NCBI GenBank assembly: GCA_028274465.1
Contig: CM051455.1
Location: 74,448,489-74,512,488, forward strand
Length of the DNA stretch: 64,000 bases
Reading direction: 5' to 3'
Source: Plantago ovata
Lineage: Eukaryota > Streptophyta > Magnoliopsida > Lamiales > Plantaginaceae
Positions 33,346-45,479 of this stretch are shown one piece after another. The position numbers and the translations under genes are program-made. Each line of letters opens with the position of its first letter. The stretch's first letter is position 1. A model generated the notes under the pieces. It was given only the letters and a program-made list of their open reading frames with translations, had not been told where the DNA came from and made no database searches.

Positions 33346-34527
33346 TGATGAACGTGTATTTTACACTTTCATTCGAGTCTTTTTTCACCAATTTAGCTAT
33401 CCTCTTTGTTAATTTAGCTATATTTTAGTGCATTTTATTGGAATAGTGTGACGTTTCCCTTTAGTTTGTATTTTACAGGTTTTTGGTGAAAAACGAGGAT
33501 TTCCGGTCAATTATATTGAAGTAGACAAGGAATTGGTGTTCCGAAGGCCTATTTGGAGTATCACGAAGATTCCGGATAGGATTCGAAGTCTAGGGGTCGA
33601 ATCTGAAGGCTAGAAGGTAACTAGAAACCAAAAACCGAGTCCGAAAAGGAGAAGATATCCAAAAACGCGTCGAAAATGCGTAAAGGGCCGAAAAAGTCTC
33701 CCGGGCGAGTCGCCCGGGACGTGGGGCGAATCGCCCGGTGTGTGGGGCCCTTCGCCCCACACCTCCCGAATACCTATATATAGTTGCTCAGTTTTCTCCG
33801 TTTTTCATACTTTCTCAGACCTTTTCTCTCACCTTTCTTAGTAGTTTTAGGTAGAAATTCTCCAAAGCCTGTTCTGGCGGTTCTTAGCTTAGGAGATACT
33901 TTTTCTTAGCGTTTTGGAGCTTGTAAGATCGCGATTCTTCGGAGATTGACAACCTTCGGTAACATTGTATCTTACAATTTTTCTATTTATATTTATATAT
34001 CTTTCATCATGTTTTCATTCATTCGTGGTATGATTTCTGTTGATTGCATGACATCTATGAGTAGCTAAACTTCTCGTTGGTGATAGTATGTGATTTCTTG
34101 GCGAAGGGTTAATAATTATGCTAATGGCTATATCGCGCATTATACTCTGAGTTATTGCTTTATTTCTTTGATCTATGTAAAACCTCTATCTTTGTAGTGT
34201 TGAATAATTACGGAACACAACTGGACAAGTCATTGATCAAAGATTTCCATGCAAGACCGAGGAATTTATGCATGATTATTAACCTGCTATGCTTTGAATG
34301 ACCATACTATCACCAATCTCCATTATCTGCTAAGAAAAACCTTTGCTAAGTCGTTTGTTGATTTTATATTCTTAAGTTAGATTAGATAAAGCTAGTTATA
34401 GTCCTTAGAGATCGACACTCGAGGTTATTCTACTGCTACACTACGGTTTTCGTTGTAGTTGTGAATTGCCTTTGGCTAAATACAAATTTATTTGATTAAT
34501 TAGAATCCGACAAATTCCGGTTAATCA
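33346..34527 (+). repeat. LTR of Gypsy gag-pro family, copy B
   Basis: It starts TGATGAACG and ends GGTTAATCA. The GC palindrome cluster is at 33700-33762 and TATA CTATATATAG at 33774-33783. It sits between a tail on its left and a gag-pro region on its right, so it serves as 3' LTR of one unit and 5' LTR of the next. Coding sequence begins immediately after it: the PBS and the Gag N-terminus seen after 63640 are missing here. Confidence 0.85.
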
Positions 34528-36355
34528 GTACTTGCACGATATCGATGATTTCGTCAACCAACTCCCACGACCCGGAGCTGAAATAACAACGGATGAGTTG
34601 AGGATGAAGGTTTTTGCGATGGGGCTTGGCGACAGAGCCAAGTCATGGTTGAGTTCTCTACCGGCAGGCTCGCTGGACACTTGGGAGAAGGTTTTTTTAG
34701 CTTTCATGGAAAAATACTTCCCTCACACTTTGACTACCGCGCTAAAGGCGCAAATCACTGGATTCAAACAGGACTATGATGAGACCATCTACACTGCGTT
34801 TGAGAGGTTCCAAGACCTCATGAACAAGTGCCCTCACCATGGTTTTGAGCTTTCAGATCTAGTCCAACACTTCTACAATGGACTAACGTTCGAGAACCAA
34901 CAAGTGGTGGATTTCCAATGCCGTGGCAATATTTGGGAAGAAACCGCGGAAGCCGTTTGGACGGTTTTCGAAAGGCTTGCTAAGGGGTCACAATTCAGGG
35001 ACCCAAGAGCGATGGTTAGGAGACGTGGACGTGAAGCTCCACCTACTCAAGAAGCCCCTATGTATGGGGGGAATGGGGATCGATTCAAGTGCTTTACCAA
35101 TGAATTGAAGCAAGTCCTCAAGAGCGCCACTGGAACATCTGTGTCAAACGAAGTTTGCCGAATATGCAAGAACTATGGGCATGGGGCTCATATGTGTAGA
35201 TCGGAGCTTGCATATGATGATGGCAATTGGGTTCAAGGAGGCGAAGAGAAAGCCTTTGCTACGGAATTATGTACTCAAGAAGCTAACTACGGACAAAACG
35301 GTAGGAATCCTCGAGGTGGATTTTGGAGAAGAGGGTTCCGAAACAATCAAGGATATGCACCGGGTAGCCAAACTTATGGCCCTAACCAAGACCGTAGTAA
35401 GATTAACTATGGTAATGATCACTGCGAAAATCCCGCTCCGAAAGAGCAACCGAAGTCGAAGACAACTCTACTGATGGAGAACTTGCAAAAGATGGTTGAT
35501 CACACCCAAAGTTTTCTCAAACGTTATGAAGAAGATTCTGAGAAGACTAGGGCGAGGCTTGATCGATTGGAAGAGATTACTAGGCATGCCCATCAAAAGA
35601 TCCAAGAGTTGATTGACCGAGGAGCAAGTAGGGAGCAAGGCAAGCTGCCTAGCAACATTGAGAAGTCGATCTCCATTACCTTGGTGGGTGATCTACCTGT
35701 CGAAATCACCATCAAGAAGGTTGCTAAGTGCGAGTGTTGCAAGAATGAAGAACCCCCACTAGCCAAGGAAGAAGAGAAGGACCTTGGTACTGATGAGAGT
35801 GAAGAGGAGCAAGAGGATCCCGAGCCACTCCCTCAAAGTTTCGATGTTAAGGTCGGGATTGGTGAACTTGAAGATGTCCGTGCTACACTAGAAACGGGAT
35901 CCTACTCTAATGTGCTCCCGATGAATGTGTTTGAGAAGAGTAGCCTTGGAAAACTATCTGAGCATAAGGCTATTGTGCAATTGGCGGATGGATCCTTTGT
36001 GAGACCCGAAGGCGTCGTGAAGAACGTACTGGTGAAGATTGGTGAAGCTTCTGTATAAACAAATTTTGTAGTTATGACGACGTCTACACTGGGTTGGGGG
36101 ATGTTGTTCAATTGGGGCGAACGTTCTTGACCAAGCTACGCTCCGTAATAGACATCTACCGAAGGACTTGCACCATTGAGGTGGATGGCAAGCGACATGT
36201 GTTGCGAGCCATATCTGATCCACCTGATCACTTCAATGCTTCTTACACCATTAACTACTATGGTCTTGTTGTCTATGTTCATTCTTATTCACAGGTTTTT
36301 TGCATGAGGAGAAGATCCATGAAGCGGAAGTCTAGTACCCTAAAAAAGAAGAGCT
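34528..36355 (+). pseudogene. gag-pro: Gypsy (Athila-like) Gag-protease, truncated and broken
   Basis: The frame from about 34532 enters directly into the middle of a Retrotrans_gag domain (KSWLSSLPAGSLDTWEKVF; FERFQDLMNKCPHHGF), so the Gag N-terminus is missing. A CCHC knuckle CRICKNYGHGAHMC lies near 35157, then a coiled coil (about 35510-35620) and an acidic linker. The protease-like end follows, where the catalytic triplet reads ETG (ATLETGSYSN) instead of the DTG at the same site on the minus strand near 5600. A TAA at 36056-36058 replaces the Tyr codon of that copy. Sequence loss then shifts the frame, and the end is readable to 36355. No reverse transcriptase, RNase H or integrase follows, so the family appears to depend on enzymes supplied elsewhere. 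Confidence 0.82.
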
Positions 36356-36400
36356 AGGCGCAAGGAGGAGTCGAGTCAAAGACTATAAACAATGGCGCTA

Positions 36401-36418
36401 TCCGGGAGGCAACCCGGA
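36401..36418 (+). other. Post-gag-pro hairpin TCCGGG..CCCGGA
   Basis: A perfect 6-bp stem with loop AGGCAA lies about 46 bases after the gag-pro stop. It matches the minus-strand copy at 5079-5096 and the partial one near 17554, and is flanked in all copies by ATGGCGCTA upstream and a T-rich run downstream. Confidence 0.7.
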
Positions 36419-37401
36419 GTTTTTATCGCTTTTTTACTACTTTTTTGCATGCATTCATACTTGAACAATTTGCTTTTCATATGTGAATTTGTTCGTCTCT
36501 GTGTCGTATGTGCTTATGTTTATGTTTGAGTGAACTTTTTTGAGTGGTTTTATGAGTAAAATGGTTTTCGGGGATTAAAAAATCGCAATTTTTTCGAAAG
36601 TTTCGTCTCTCCATCTCAGGAGGTGGGGGGAGAATCGCCCCACATGTCCAGAGAGCTCCGCACTCTCTGGACGGGCGGGGCGACTCGCCCCATGAGTTCT
36701 GCAGAAATAAAACGCGAGAAACTCCCCATTTTCCTCATTTTCTTCATCTTCTTCACTTCTTACTCCCCAAAATCCGAAAAAAGCGAAAAAACTTCAATCC
36801 TTCATAAAATCTTCAATTTTCCATCAAATTTTGTGTTCTTTAGCTTCAATCGAAGCCCATTACGTGCTCTTTCTGTTCATCCGAACAACTTTCACTCTAG
36901 TACATTCGTTTTCCAGATCTGAGGTATCTTCACATGAACCCTAATTTTTCAAATTTGGGGGTTTTCCGATTTGTGCTTCAATTAGGCTTATATGATGTAT
37001 GGGTAGGTTGTTTGTGTGTTTAGAAACGTTATTTACTATCAATTGCATGCTCAATTATGCTTGGATTGTTGGTTTGAGAATTTTGCTACTAGATGCTTTT
37101 ATCTTGTTATGCAATGTATCTTTTTCTTCGATTCCATACATATGATTGTGTTTACTGATGTAATAATGATGGATATGATGGTAGAATGCATAATTGTTGA
37201 GTATGAGGATTTATGATGCCAGAATTTTCGCTACTATGGTATGAATTGAGCCTTATTATTTGCGATATGTACATGTTGAAATTATTTTGGTGTGTTGCAT
37301 ATTAGTAGCTAGATTAGACATGGAGGAATTGCGGAGTTCGATTGTAGATTCTATCACTCGTGTGTTTCGCCCTTACATTAGCATATGCATGAGTCAGTTT
37401 T

Positions 37402-38312
37402 GTGTCATACGAGGTACTAATTGCTGTTTGTAGGAACCATGCCACAAAGGGAGAGGAGCACTCCCGTTTGGCTACTATGAAGTATTGGAGGGGGATCGAT
37501 TACGACCATGTCAAGGAGAGTGATCTCGTTAGAGGTACGTTCGAGCCACGGGCTCTTGCAACAACGTCGCGGTTTATCAAAAGGAGGAGCGAGAATCCAC
37601 CAAGAGTGAGCACTCATATGTCTATTCATGCACCACCGAAGGGATTGAAACAAGTATTACGTCAGCAATCTGTCACAAGGACTGCAAGGTTCGAGTGAAC
37701 AGAAGGTACCAGGGCGACCTCACCACAACGGATTCAGTCTTGAGTCGACAGTGGTGAGGAAGTTCCGAATCGCTAGCTTGATTCCAAAACATAATGACAT
37801 GGACACCCATCCCCTCTTAGGGGTGCCCCTTGACTGCCTCTAAAGGGAGCGCCATATAGACATCGGGGGCATCAACCGTAGAGAATGTGGTCGGCATTGG
37901 AAAAAATGGAAGACAACCTCTGAGTATCCGAGCAGCTTACTGTAACCTCCTCGGGGTGTAAAACGTTGGAGAGGGAGGCTCTGATACCACTGCTCTTTCC
38001 CCTTCAACAGTTCACAACCTATTGGAGAGATACCGGATGGAAGATTCCATAACAGCGGCGGCTAATCTTGAGGATTCTCTTCGACAATGCAGCTCTACTA
38101 GTGATGATGGTGGTGACAGTAGTGACAATGAAGACAATAGGGACAATAAGGATGCCATGAACACTGATGGAGGAGTTGTCCTATCCGATCTATTAATGAA
38201 ACTACCACCACCACGAGCTCCGATGATCACCTATAAGGCCCCTCGAGCAGTCTCAATACCTTACATCCAGCATACTCAGCCGACCAAGGCCAAACCACGC
38301 GGTAACATCTAG
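37402..38312 (+). other. Small conserved ORF pair in Gypsy tail (unknown)
   Basis: ORFs at 37402-37698 (98 codons, contains KYWRGIDYDHVKESDLVR) and 38022-38312 (96 codons, MEDSITAAANLEDS then an acidic Ser/Asp/Asn run) correspond to the minus-strand pair at 3666-4096. About 300 bases between them are absent from the other copy. An acceptor-like TTTGTAG precedes the first near 37425. I do not recognise a family. They could be a second gene of the element or non-coding. Confidence 0.3.
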
Positions 38313-39349
38313 TATCACATCTTATTTCCTCATTTTCTTACTGCTAGGGACTAGCTTTAAATTCATGAGGGGGGATGGGATTTAAGTGAACTAGTGTTGT
38401 TAGTTTGGAGCTTGGGATTGGTAGGTTGAGTATAGTACCTTGCATGTTTATCCGTCTGCATTTGCATTTGCACGTTTACTGCTTTCTTAGTTTGTAGTTG
38501 CATTCACTACATTCATCCTAGGATAGTCTTGCATGTTTTTATGTGGAGTTTATTGCCAAATTTTTTGAACTTTTTTATTGGGTAGATTAACTAATTATGA
38601 CATTAATCATACATCTCTATGAATTTGTTTGAGGTTTTTCTCGCTTGGCTTGTCACATTTATGTATTGCACTTAGTTAAGCTTGGTAGTCTCGACATCAC
38701 TTAGTGGTGTTTTCTCTACTGCGGTTCACGAAGGCCTTTATAATAGGATGATGCATGTTAGGATCTTATGGTTGTTTTCCCGAGTAATTATGTACCTAAG
38801 AGGCAACAAGTCTTCACCTTGCTTTGAGATTGCTAAATGCCTAGGAAGGAGGTAGTGTGAGATTGTGTGATCCTTTGTTTGCAACCTATTCTTTCGAATA
38901 GGTTTGGGGAGGGGGTTACACTTTCATTAGACTTGTTTTTCATTTTTAGTGTGTGTTGTGAGTTTATTTTTCCTGTTTCGTAATTTTTGTACCCCAACCT
39001 ATTCTTTCGAATCCTATTCTTTCGAATAGGTTTGGGGAGGTCGTTTGTGAGTTATTTTACTTTCTTTTTCGTTGTGCTACTGCTGGCTAAAAAAAATCGA
39101 AAAAAAGGAAAAAAGAAAAAAATTCCAGAAAAAAGAAAAAGAAACTGGAAAAGAAAAAAAAAAGAAAAAAAAAGAAAAAAAAAAAAAGAAAAGACCCCAA
39201 AAAAGAAAGAAGGGTCCACGAAAAAAAGAGTCAAAAAGCAGTTTAGCAAAGTGTTGTGTCTCATTTTCCAGTTCTTGTAATGTTCGTAATCGTGTTGTAA
39301 TTTTCTATCTTTTCTTTTTGTTTGAGTGTCATCTGTTCTAGACCACCCT

Positions 39350-40243
39350 TGTAACGACCCGACCAATCCGGCCGGCGTGGTTACTCCTGGACGGACCCAT
39401 ACACGTCTCAACAGTATGATATTGTCCGCTTTGGGCCTGAGCCCGCACGGATTTGCTTTTGGAATCACCCAAAACGCCTCATACCATGTGAGAGTGGTGG
39501 TCTAACATATATACCCTTTATTCCACTCACTCTTAAGCGATGTGGGATGCGGGGTATTACAAACTACCCCCCTTAAAGCCTCGACGTCCTCGTCGAGCGC
39601 CTTAAGTGGTGGGGTGACAAACTGACAATAACCTTTACCAACCGTCCACCCGGTGCGGGCTTTGGGTTGGTCTAGGCTCTGATACCATTTGTAACGACCC
39701 GACCAATCCGGTCGGCGTGGTTACTCCTGGACGGGCCCATACACGTCTCAACAGTATGATATTGTCCGCTTTGGGCCTGAGCCCGCACGGATTTGCTTTT
39801 GGAATCACCCAAAAGGCCTCATACCATGTGAGAGTGGTGGTCTAACATATATACCCTTTATTCCACTCACTCTTAAGCGATGTGGGATGCGGGGTATTAC
39901 AAACTACACCCCTTAAAGCCTCGACGTCCTCGTCGAGCGCCTTAAGTGGTGGGGGTGACAAACTGACAATAACCCTTACCAACCGTCCACCCGGTGCGGG
40001 ACTTTGGGTTGGTCTAGGCTCTGATACCATTTGTAACGACCCGACCAATCCTACCGGCGTGGTTACTCCTGGACGGACCCATACACGTCTCAACAGTATG
40101 ATATTGTCCGCTTTGGGCCTGAGCCCGCAAGGATTTGCTTTTGGAAACAACAAAAAGGCCTCATACTATGTGAGAGTGGTGGTCTAACATATATACCCTT
40201 TATTCCACTCACTCTTAAGCGATGTGGGATGCGGGGTATTACA
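39350..40243 (-). mobile_element. Tandem TRIM: three LTRs, two internal domains
   Basis: Three 212-bp LTRs (39350-39561, 39690-39901, 40032-40243; ends TGTAACG and TATTACA on plus) alternate with two internal domains (39562-39689 and 39902-40031, about 130 bp). Each internal domain has, on the minus strand, TGGTATCAGAGCC two bases from an LTR (39675-39687 and 40017-40029) and a purine tract at the other side. The element is therefore a minus-strand TRIM (terminal-repeat retrotransposon in miniature) with no coding capacity. Perfect ACCCT target duplications lie at 39345-39349 and 40244-40248. Confidence 0.93.
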
Positions 40244-40738
40244 ACCCTCGTCCTGCCATTCAGGAAGTGGTGAATAGCTTAAGGCTTTGCTTGAGAGATG
40301 GGTAGAATAGGGGAGTGTTATCTTTTTAGGGAACCCTCCTTCGTTTGATAAGAGCCAGTATTGGTTCGACCTCTTTGAGGAAAAGTCTTAAATTGGTGAA
40401 CAACAGTAAGTCCTCAGTTTCATAGGCACGGGACAACCATTCTTATTCTAACATGTTTCATTACGTCGTCATTGACTAGGTCCAGGTAGAGAATGTTACG
40501 AGAGGCTATCTGGTCTTGACATAAGTGCTTATGTGAATGTGTATGAGTCAATCGAGGCATTCTTCAACCTATATTCATGTTATGACTTGTATGGTTTTTG
40601 TTCATATGTTTTTTGATAAATTCAAAAGATTAGTTCATTTTATTTGGCATGAGACTCCATTTTTTGTGTTGCATTGTTTTTTGCATTAGAGTCTAGCTTA
40701 GTTGCTTGAGGACAAGCAAAGGTTCGATTTGGGGAGTT

Positions 40739-41933
40739 TGATGAACGTGTATTTTACACTTTCATTTGAGTCTTTTTCACCTATTTTAGCTATCCTCAAT
40801 GTTAATTTAGCTATATTTTAGTGCATTTTATTAGAATAGTGTCATGTTTCCCTTTAGTTTGTATTTTACAGGTTTTGGGTGAAAAACGAGGTTTTCCGGG
40901 AAATTATATTGAAGTAGACAAGAAATTGGTGTTCCGAAGGCCTAATTGGAGTATCTAGAAGATTCCGGATAGGATTTGAAGTCTAGGGGTCGAGTCTGAA
41001 GGCTAAAAGGTCACTAGAAGGAAAAAACCGAGTCCGGAAAGGAAAAGAAATCCAAACACGCGTAAAAAGACCGACTGAACCTCCCGGACGAGTCACCCGG
41101 GACGTGGGGCTAATCACCCCACACCAGGCGAATCGCCCGGTGTGTGGGGCCACTCGCCCCACACCGGCCGAATGCCTATATATAGTTGCTCAGTTTTCTC
41201 CGTTTTTCATCTTTTCCAAACCTTTTCTCTCACCTTTCTCATTAGTTTTAGGTAGGAATTCTCCAGAGCCTGTTCTGGGGATTCTTAGCTTTGGAGATAC
41301 TTTTTCTTATCGTTTTGGAGCTTGTGAGATCGCGATTCTTCGGAGATTGACAACCTTCGGTAACATTGTATGTTACAGTTTTTCTATTTATATTTATTTA
41401 TCTTTCAACATGTTTTCATTCAATCTTTCTATGATTTCTGTTGATTGCATGACATCTATGAGTAGCTAAACTTCTCGTTGGTGATAGTATGTGATTTCTC
41501 AGCGAAGGGTTAATAATTATGCTAATGGCTATATCGCGCATTATACTTTGAGTTATTGCTTTATTTCTTTGATCTATCTAAAACCTCTATCTTCGTAGTG
41601 TTGAATAATTACGGAACACAATTGGACAATTCATTTATCAAAGATCTCTATGCAAAAACGGGGACTTCATGCATGATTATTAACCTGTTATGCTTTGAAT
41701 GACCATTCTATTACCAATCTCCATTATCTGATAAGAAAAACCTTTGCTAAGTAGTTTGTTGATTTTATATTCTTAAGTTAGATTAGATAAAGCTAGTTAT
41801 TGTCCTTAGAGATCGACACTCGAGGTTATTTTACTGGTACGCTACGGTTTTCGTTGTAGTTGTGAATTGCCTTTGGCTCAATACAAATTTATTTGATTAA
41901 CTAGAATCTGACAAGTTCTAAACCAGTTCATCA
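40739..41933 (+). repeat. LTR of Gypsy gag-pro family, copy C
   Basis: It starts TGATGAACG after a PPT and ends CAGTTCATCA, 1,195 bp. A degenerate GC palindrome cluster is at 41083-41164 and TATA at 41176-41185. As 3' LTR of the Gypsy unit it stops exactly where Copia envelope-like coding sequence resumes at 41934. Confidence 0.88.
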
Positions 41934-44900
41934 CTGAAACAGCAACTATTGAAGAAACAGTTGCTGAGACAGAAACTGTTCAAAATGTTGAGTTTGTTGA
42001 AACTCACATTGAAGTATCGTTCGATGACGCATCACATGATGCTGAGAATGCAAGTACCCAGTTCACCAACTACTTCAATAGACAAGATCCAACTGGTACT
42101 TACTGATCTAAGCCAGAAAATGGATATCGAGATTGATGATAACTCCAACAAGTCAGTGGATCTTTTATGACAAGTAGTGAACTAAGAGGTCAAGATACTT
42201 CTACTCAACCTGTCATCTCAGAGACAAGGGAGATTGCTGACACTACATAACTTTCTAAATTAGAGCAAGAAAAGAAGTCTGCTAAAGAGAAAGATTAACA
42301 CATGGATAAAGCCATTGATGCTGAAAGATTAGAGTCCTCTCCTGTTGTTCTTTAGTAGGTAGAAAACTCAAAAATTGGCTTATCTTATGTGTTTGACAAC
42401 TTATCTTTAGCTAATTTATTTAATTCCTTTCAGACTTCTCTCGATGCAAGTCAGAAGCAAACTGAGGCTTCTGCACCAGAATCCACAATCCCTGCTCAGC
42501 AGGATGATCAGAATCAGGAAGCAAACACTGTTCCTGAAAACATGAATGTAGATAATGCACAACCAAGTGTGCAACATGAACTTGCTGAAAAATAGCAGGC
42601 TCAAAAGGAGATAGAGGAAACAACTCTCATCACAGAAGCCCATGAAGTTAGTTCAGAAGAACTCTACTCAAACTTCAAAAGAAATTCTTTGACCAGAGTT
42701 GCTAAGTCTGTCAGCAACTGGCCAAGATACATAAGAATGGACTTCTAAGATCTTCACATCCATCTTTCCAATGAAAAGAAGAGAAATTCTCTTATAAAGC
42801 TTGAAACCTTTGTTCACTCAATCCTTCCTGAAGAACTATCTTATTCTCAGCAAATGAATGCAAATCTGGTTGCTACAATCAGAGAGAATATGAAGGCTAA
42901 ATTCAAGAGTGCCTCTCCAGCTGAACAAGTTGTGATGCTCAAAGGCTCCTTTGTGCCAGTAGTGGCTGATCCCCACAAAAACAATGAGGAGGAAGAGGTG
43001 ACAAGTCAAGCAATGTACACATCGTGAATTGGTCATTCTGACTGATGATGATGAAGAAGAGGAAGATGAGAATGTACCAAAAGACTCTAGTGATGATGAA
43101 TCAAAAGATTCTAAGGACAGTAAGGATGATGATGATGATAATCAAGGTCCTAGTCCAGATGCTGGTGGAGAGAAATTGACAGTTGCTGATCAAGAAGATC
43201 AAGCACATGCTGAAAGGCAGGATGCTGAGCAACCTCCTAGAAATCAACAAGAAACTGCTACAACTCCTGCTGATGAATCCACTCCAGTGAATGAACAAGT
43301 TGCTGAGACTGATGAAGAACTTGCCAGAAAGCAAGCTGAAATTGCTAAAGGAAAAGCAAAGCTTTCTGATGCCGAGACAATATTGCTCGAAGCTCAGGTC
43401 ACTGACGCGAACCTAGAGGAAGATGAAATGTTCGATGAAGACAATCAAAGAGAATTTCAAAATAGTCTCCAAATTAATGTGGCTGGAACACAACACTTGG
43501 ACATTGCTCAGTCTTCAGGAGTGAAAAACTTGGAAGAATCCTCCCTTCCACCCTCATCTACTGCTGGTGAAACTCCAGTTGTTGAGTCTCAAGAGTTGCC
43601 TTCAGCAACCACTCAACAAAAAGAATCTGTGGCAAAAGACCTTGGAATCAAGGTTGCTGGTCTTGATGAACCAGATGAAGAAGAAGAATTATTCGATATC
43701 TCAGCACCTGAGGAAGAAGAAGTGGAAATTCCTCCAGCATCCATCAATTCTCATGAAGGAGATGATGAGAGACAAAGGTTGCTGAGAAATGAAGACCAGT
43801 TTGCTACTGAGCTAAAAGCTCATTCACTTGCTCCCTCTATAGTGCCTTTCCCAAGAATAGAGGATTTTACACCAAGAATAAAGGCACTGATTGTTGTTCA
43901 TAAAGCATGCCAAGAAGAGGATGATGCACTGCTTGCTGAGAGTCCGCTCAACATTGAAAAGATACTGAATATTGTGCTAAAATGCACTACTACTCTCACT
44001 ATAGCTCAGAAAGATACCAGTCTACATCACAAGAGCTATGAAGATGATGTCAGTAAAGCACTCTGCTTACATCTAACAGATGTTGCATTCCATGTCTAAG
44101 GGGGAAGATACACAGAAAACGATGTCAAAAGACTTATCCTCTACTGCTCCCTCTCCTACATTGTTGAAATTGCCTGGACCACCATCAATGGAACCTCTTG
44201 CTGAAACAGAGCAAAGTTCTAAAAGAAAAGCTGAAACAGATTCTGAAAGAAGTTCAGCAAATCCAAAAAAGGAGAAGAACTGCTGCTGACACTTCAGAAA
44301 ACTGTCAACCTGAGAGTCGTCAAGGAAATAATGATGATGACGATGATGATGATAGAAATATTGCTCAGGTCATTAAAGCAAAGCCCTTGAATGCCAAGAC
44401 TCAATCTGGCAACACAAAATTATTGTCCTCTAGTTCCTCGGTAAGGAACAAATTAAAGATAGTAATTCTAAGCAAAGAAGAAGACAAAGATGGGCTATTG
44501 AACAAGAAGCTAATAGAGGAAAAGCTCGAGAAGTTGTTGGCTTGGGTGTACAATACAGCAAAACAAGCAACAAAGAGACCACTCAAAGTGTGATGAGAAA
44601 AAGACAAGGCTTTTTCATCCTAAAGCTTGAAGATCTCCTTGCCAATGATCACTTCCCAAAATCAGTCATTGAGCAAATGGACAAATGGAATGTGATTAAA
44701 GTTTCAAGCAAAGAAAGATATCCTTGTCCTCTGGACACTTTTGAAGACAGAAAATTTTGGCTTGATGTTGAAGTTAAAACCAAAAGGATGGCTTTGTCAA
44801 AAGACATGAGAGACTTGCCACCTTACTTTAGGCCAATAGAAGTCACTCACTTTTATGATGATATCATTAAGAAGGCAAGACCAAGACTCATGGTGACTCC

Positions 44901-45180
44901 TTATGAGCTCTTCTATCTGAGAAAAGAAGATGTTGATGAAGACGTAAGATATCTGCAGAAAATCTATAAGAAGTACAATCTGAGCTACCTCCAAATTCGT
45001 CATGCGTGCTGCTGGGGACTTCACATTTGGACTAAAGTTTTGAAAAGACAAGATCCCTCAGCAGACCACAATCTAATTTTTGCAGACTTGGTAGGGACAT
45101 GCAACTTCAAGTCAGAAAGCTTCTTGAAGACTATGAAGCTGATTGTGAAGAATTTCCGAAGCTTGCTTAGGAAAGCGTAA
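41934..45180 (+). pseudogene. SIRE envelope-like ORF, N-truncated and broken
   Basis: This plus-strand remnant matches the minus-strand ORF at 50594-55888 from about its residue 565 onward. Shared blocks include the DKIQLVLTDLSQKM region, a long acidic stretch (about 43030-43150), FATELKAHSLAPSIVPFPR (about 43800) and the C-terminal domain (44590-45180). It is cut by several stops and frameshifts (for example near 42166, 42360, 42595 and 43025), and roughly 80 codons are deleted near 44090. No function is established for this protein. SIRE-type Copia elements are known to carry an extra ORF after pol. Confidence 0.8.
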
Positions 45181-45479
45181 AGGATGTCTATCAAAATTGC
45201 TTCTAGATTTCTCTCAGATAGTCTAGTCTTTATTTTTTAACGTTGCTTGCTGAGTTATCTCAAGCTTTCATGTAAACTTACTGTGAAAGATAACTTTCAG
45301 CAATCAATTACTTTTGCTCACTCTTATTCGTTTTTCTGATTTTGCAAGATACTTATGCTTACTGTTCGATTACTTCAAGTATTAATTGTGTTATTCAACT
45401 GAATTATTCAACATCAGAAACTTATAAAGAGTTGTAATTAATTTAGCCATGGATTGCTACCATCAAAAAGGGGGAAATT
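45181..45479 (+). other. 3' untranslated region and PPT of Copia element
   Basis: Non-coding sequence after the envelope-like ORF ends in AAAAAGGGGGAAATT (45466-45480), the polypurine tract directly before the LTR. The same 3' end occurs at 50330-50593 (minus) and 61131-61391 (plus). Confidence 0.85.

Larger units (their letters stand above)
36356..40738 (+). mobile_element. Gypsy gag-pro tail, second copy
   Basis: This is non-coding internal DNA from the gag-pro stop to the PPT (GATTTGGGGAGTT, 40726-40738), interrupted by the TRIM at 39350-40243. It contains the hairpin at 36401-36418 and a GC palindrome cluster at 36624-36692, including a 10-bp stem GTCCAGAGAG. The small ORF pair is at 37402-37698 and 38022-38312. 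Two AACCTATTC hairpins precede TTTGGGGAGG (38882-38912, 38995-39037), and a purine tract follows (39088-39240). At 37981-37994 the string GGCTCTGATACCAC looks like a reversed tRNA-Met PBS, perhaps the scar of an older antisense retroelement. Confidence 0.75.

Noticed and set aside
39350..40243. Considered as a MITE or a tandem satellite
   Set aside because: The TG..CA ends, tRNA-Met PBS next to the LTR, purine tract and 5-bp TSD fit a TRIM. Two units only, so not a satellite.
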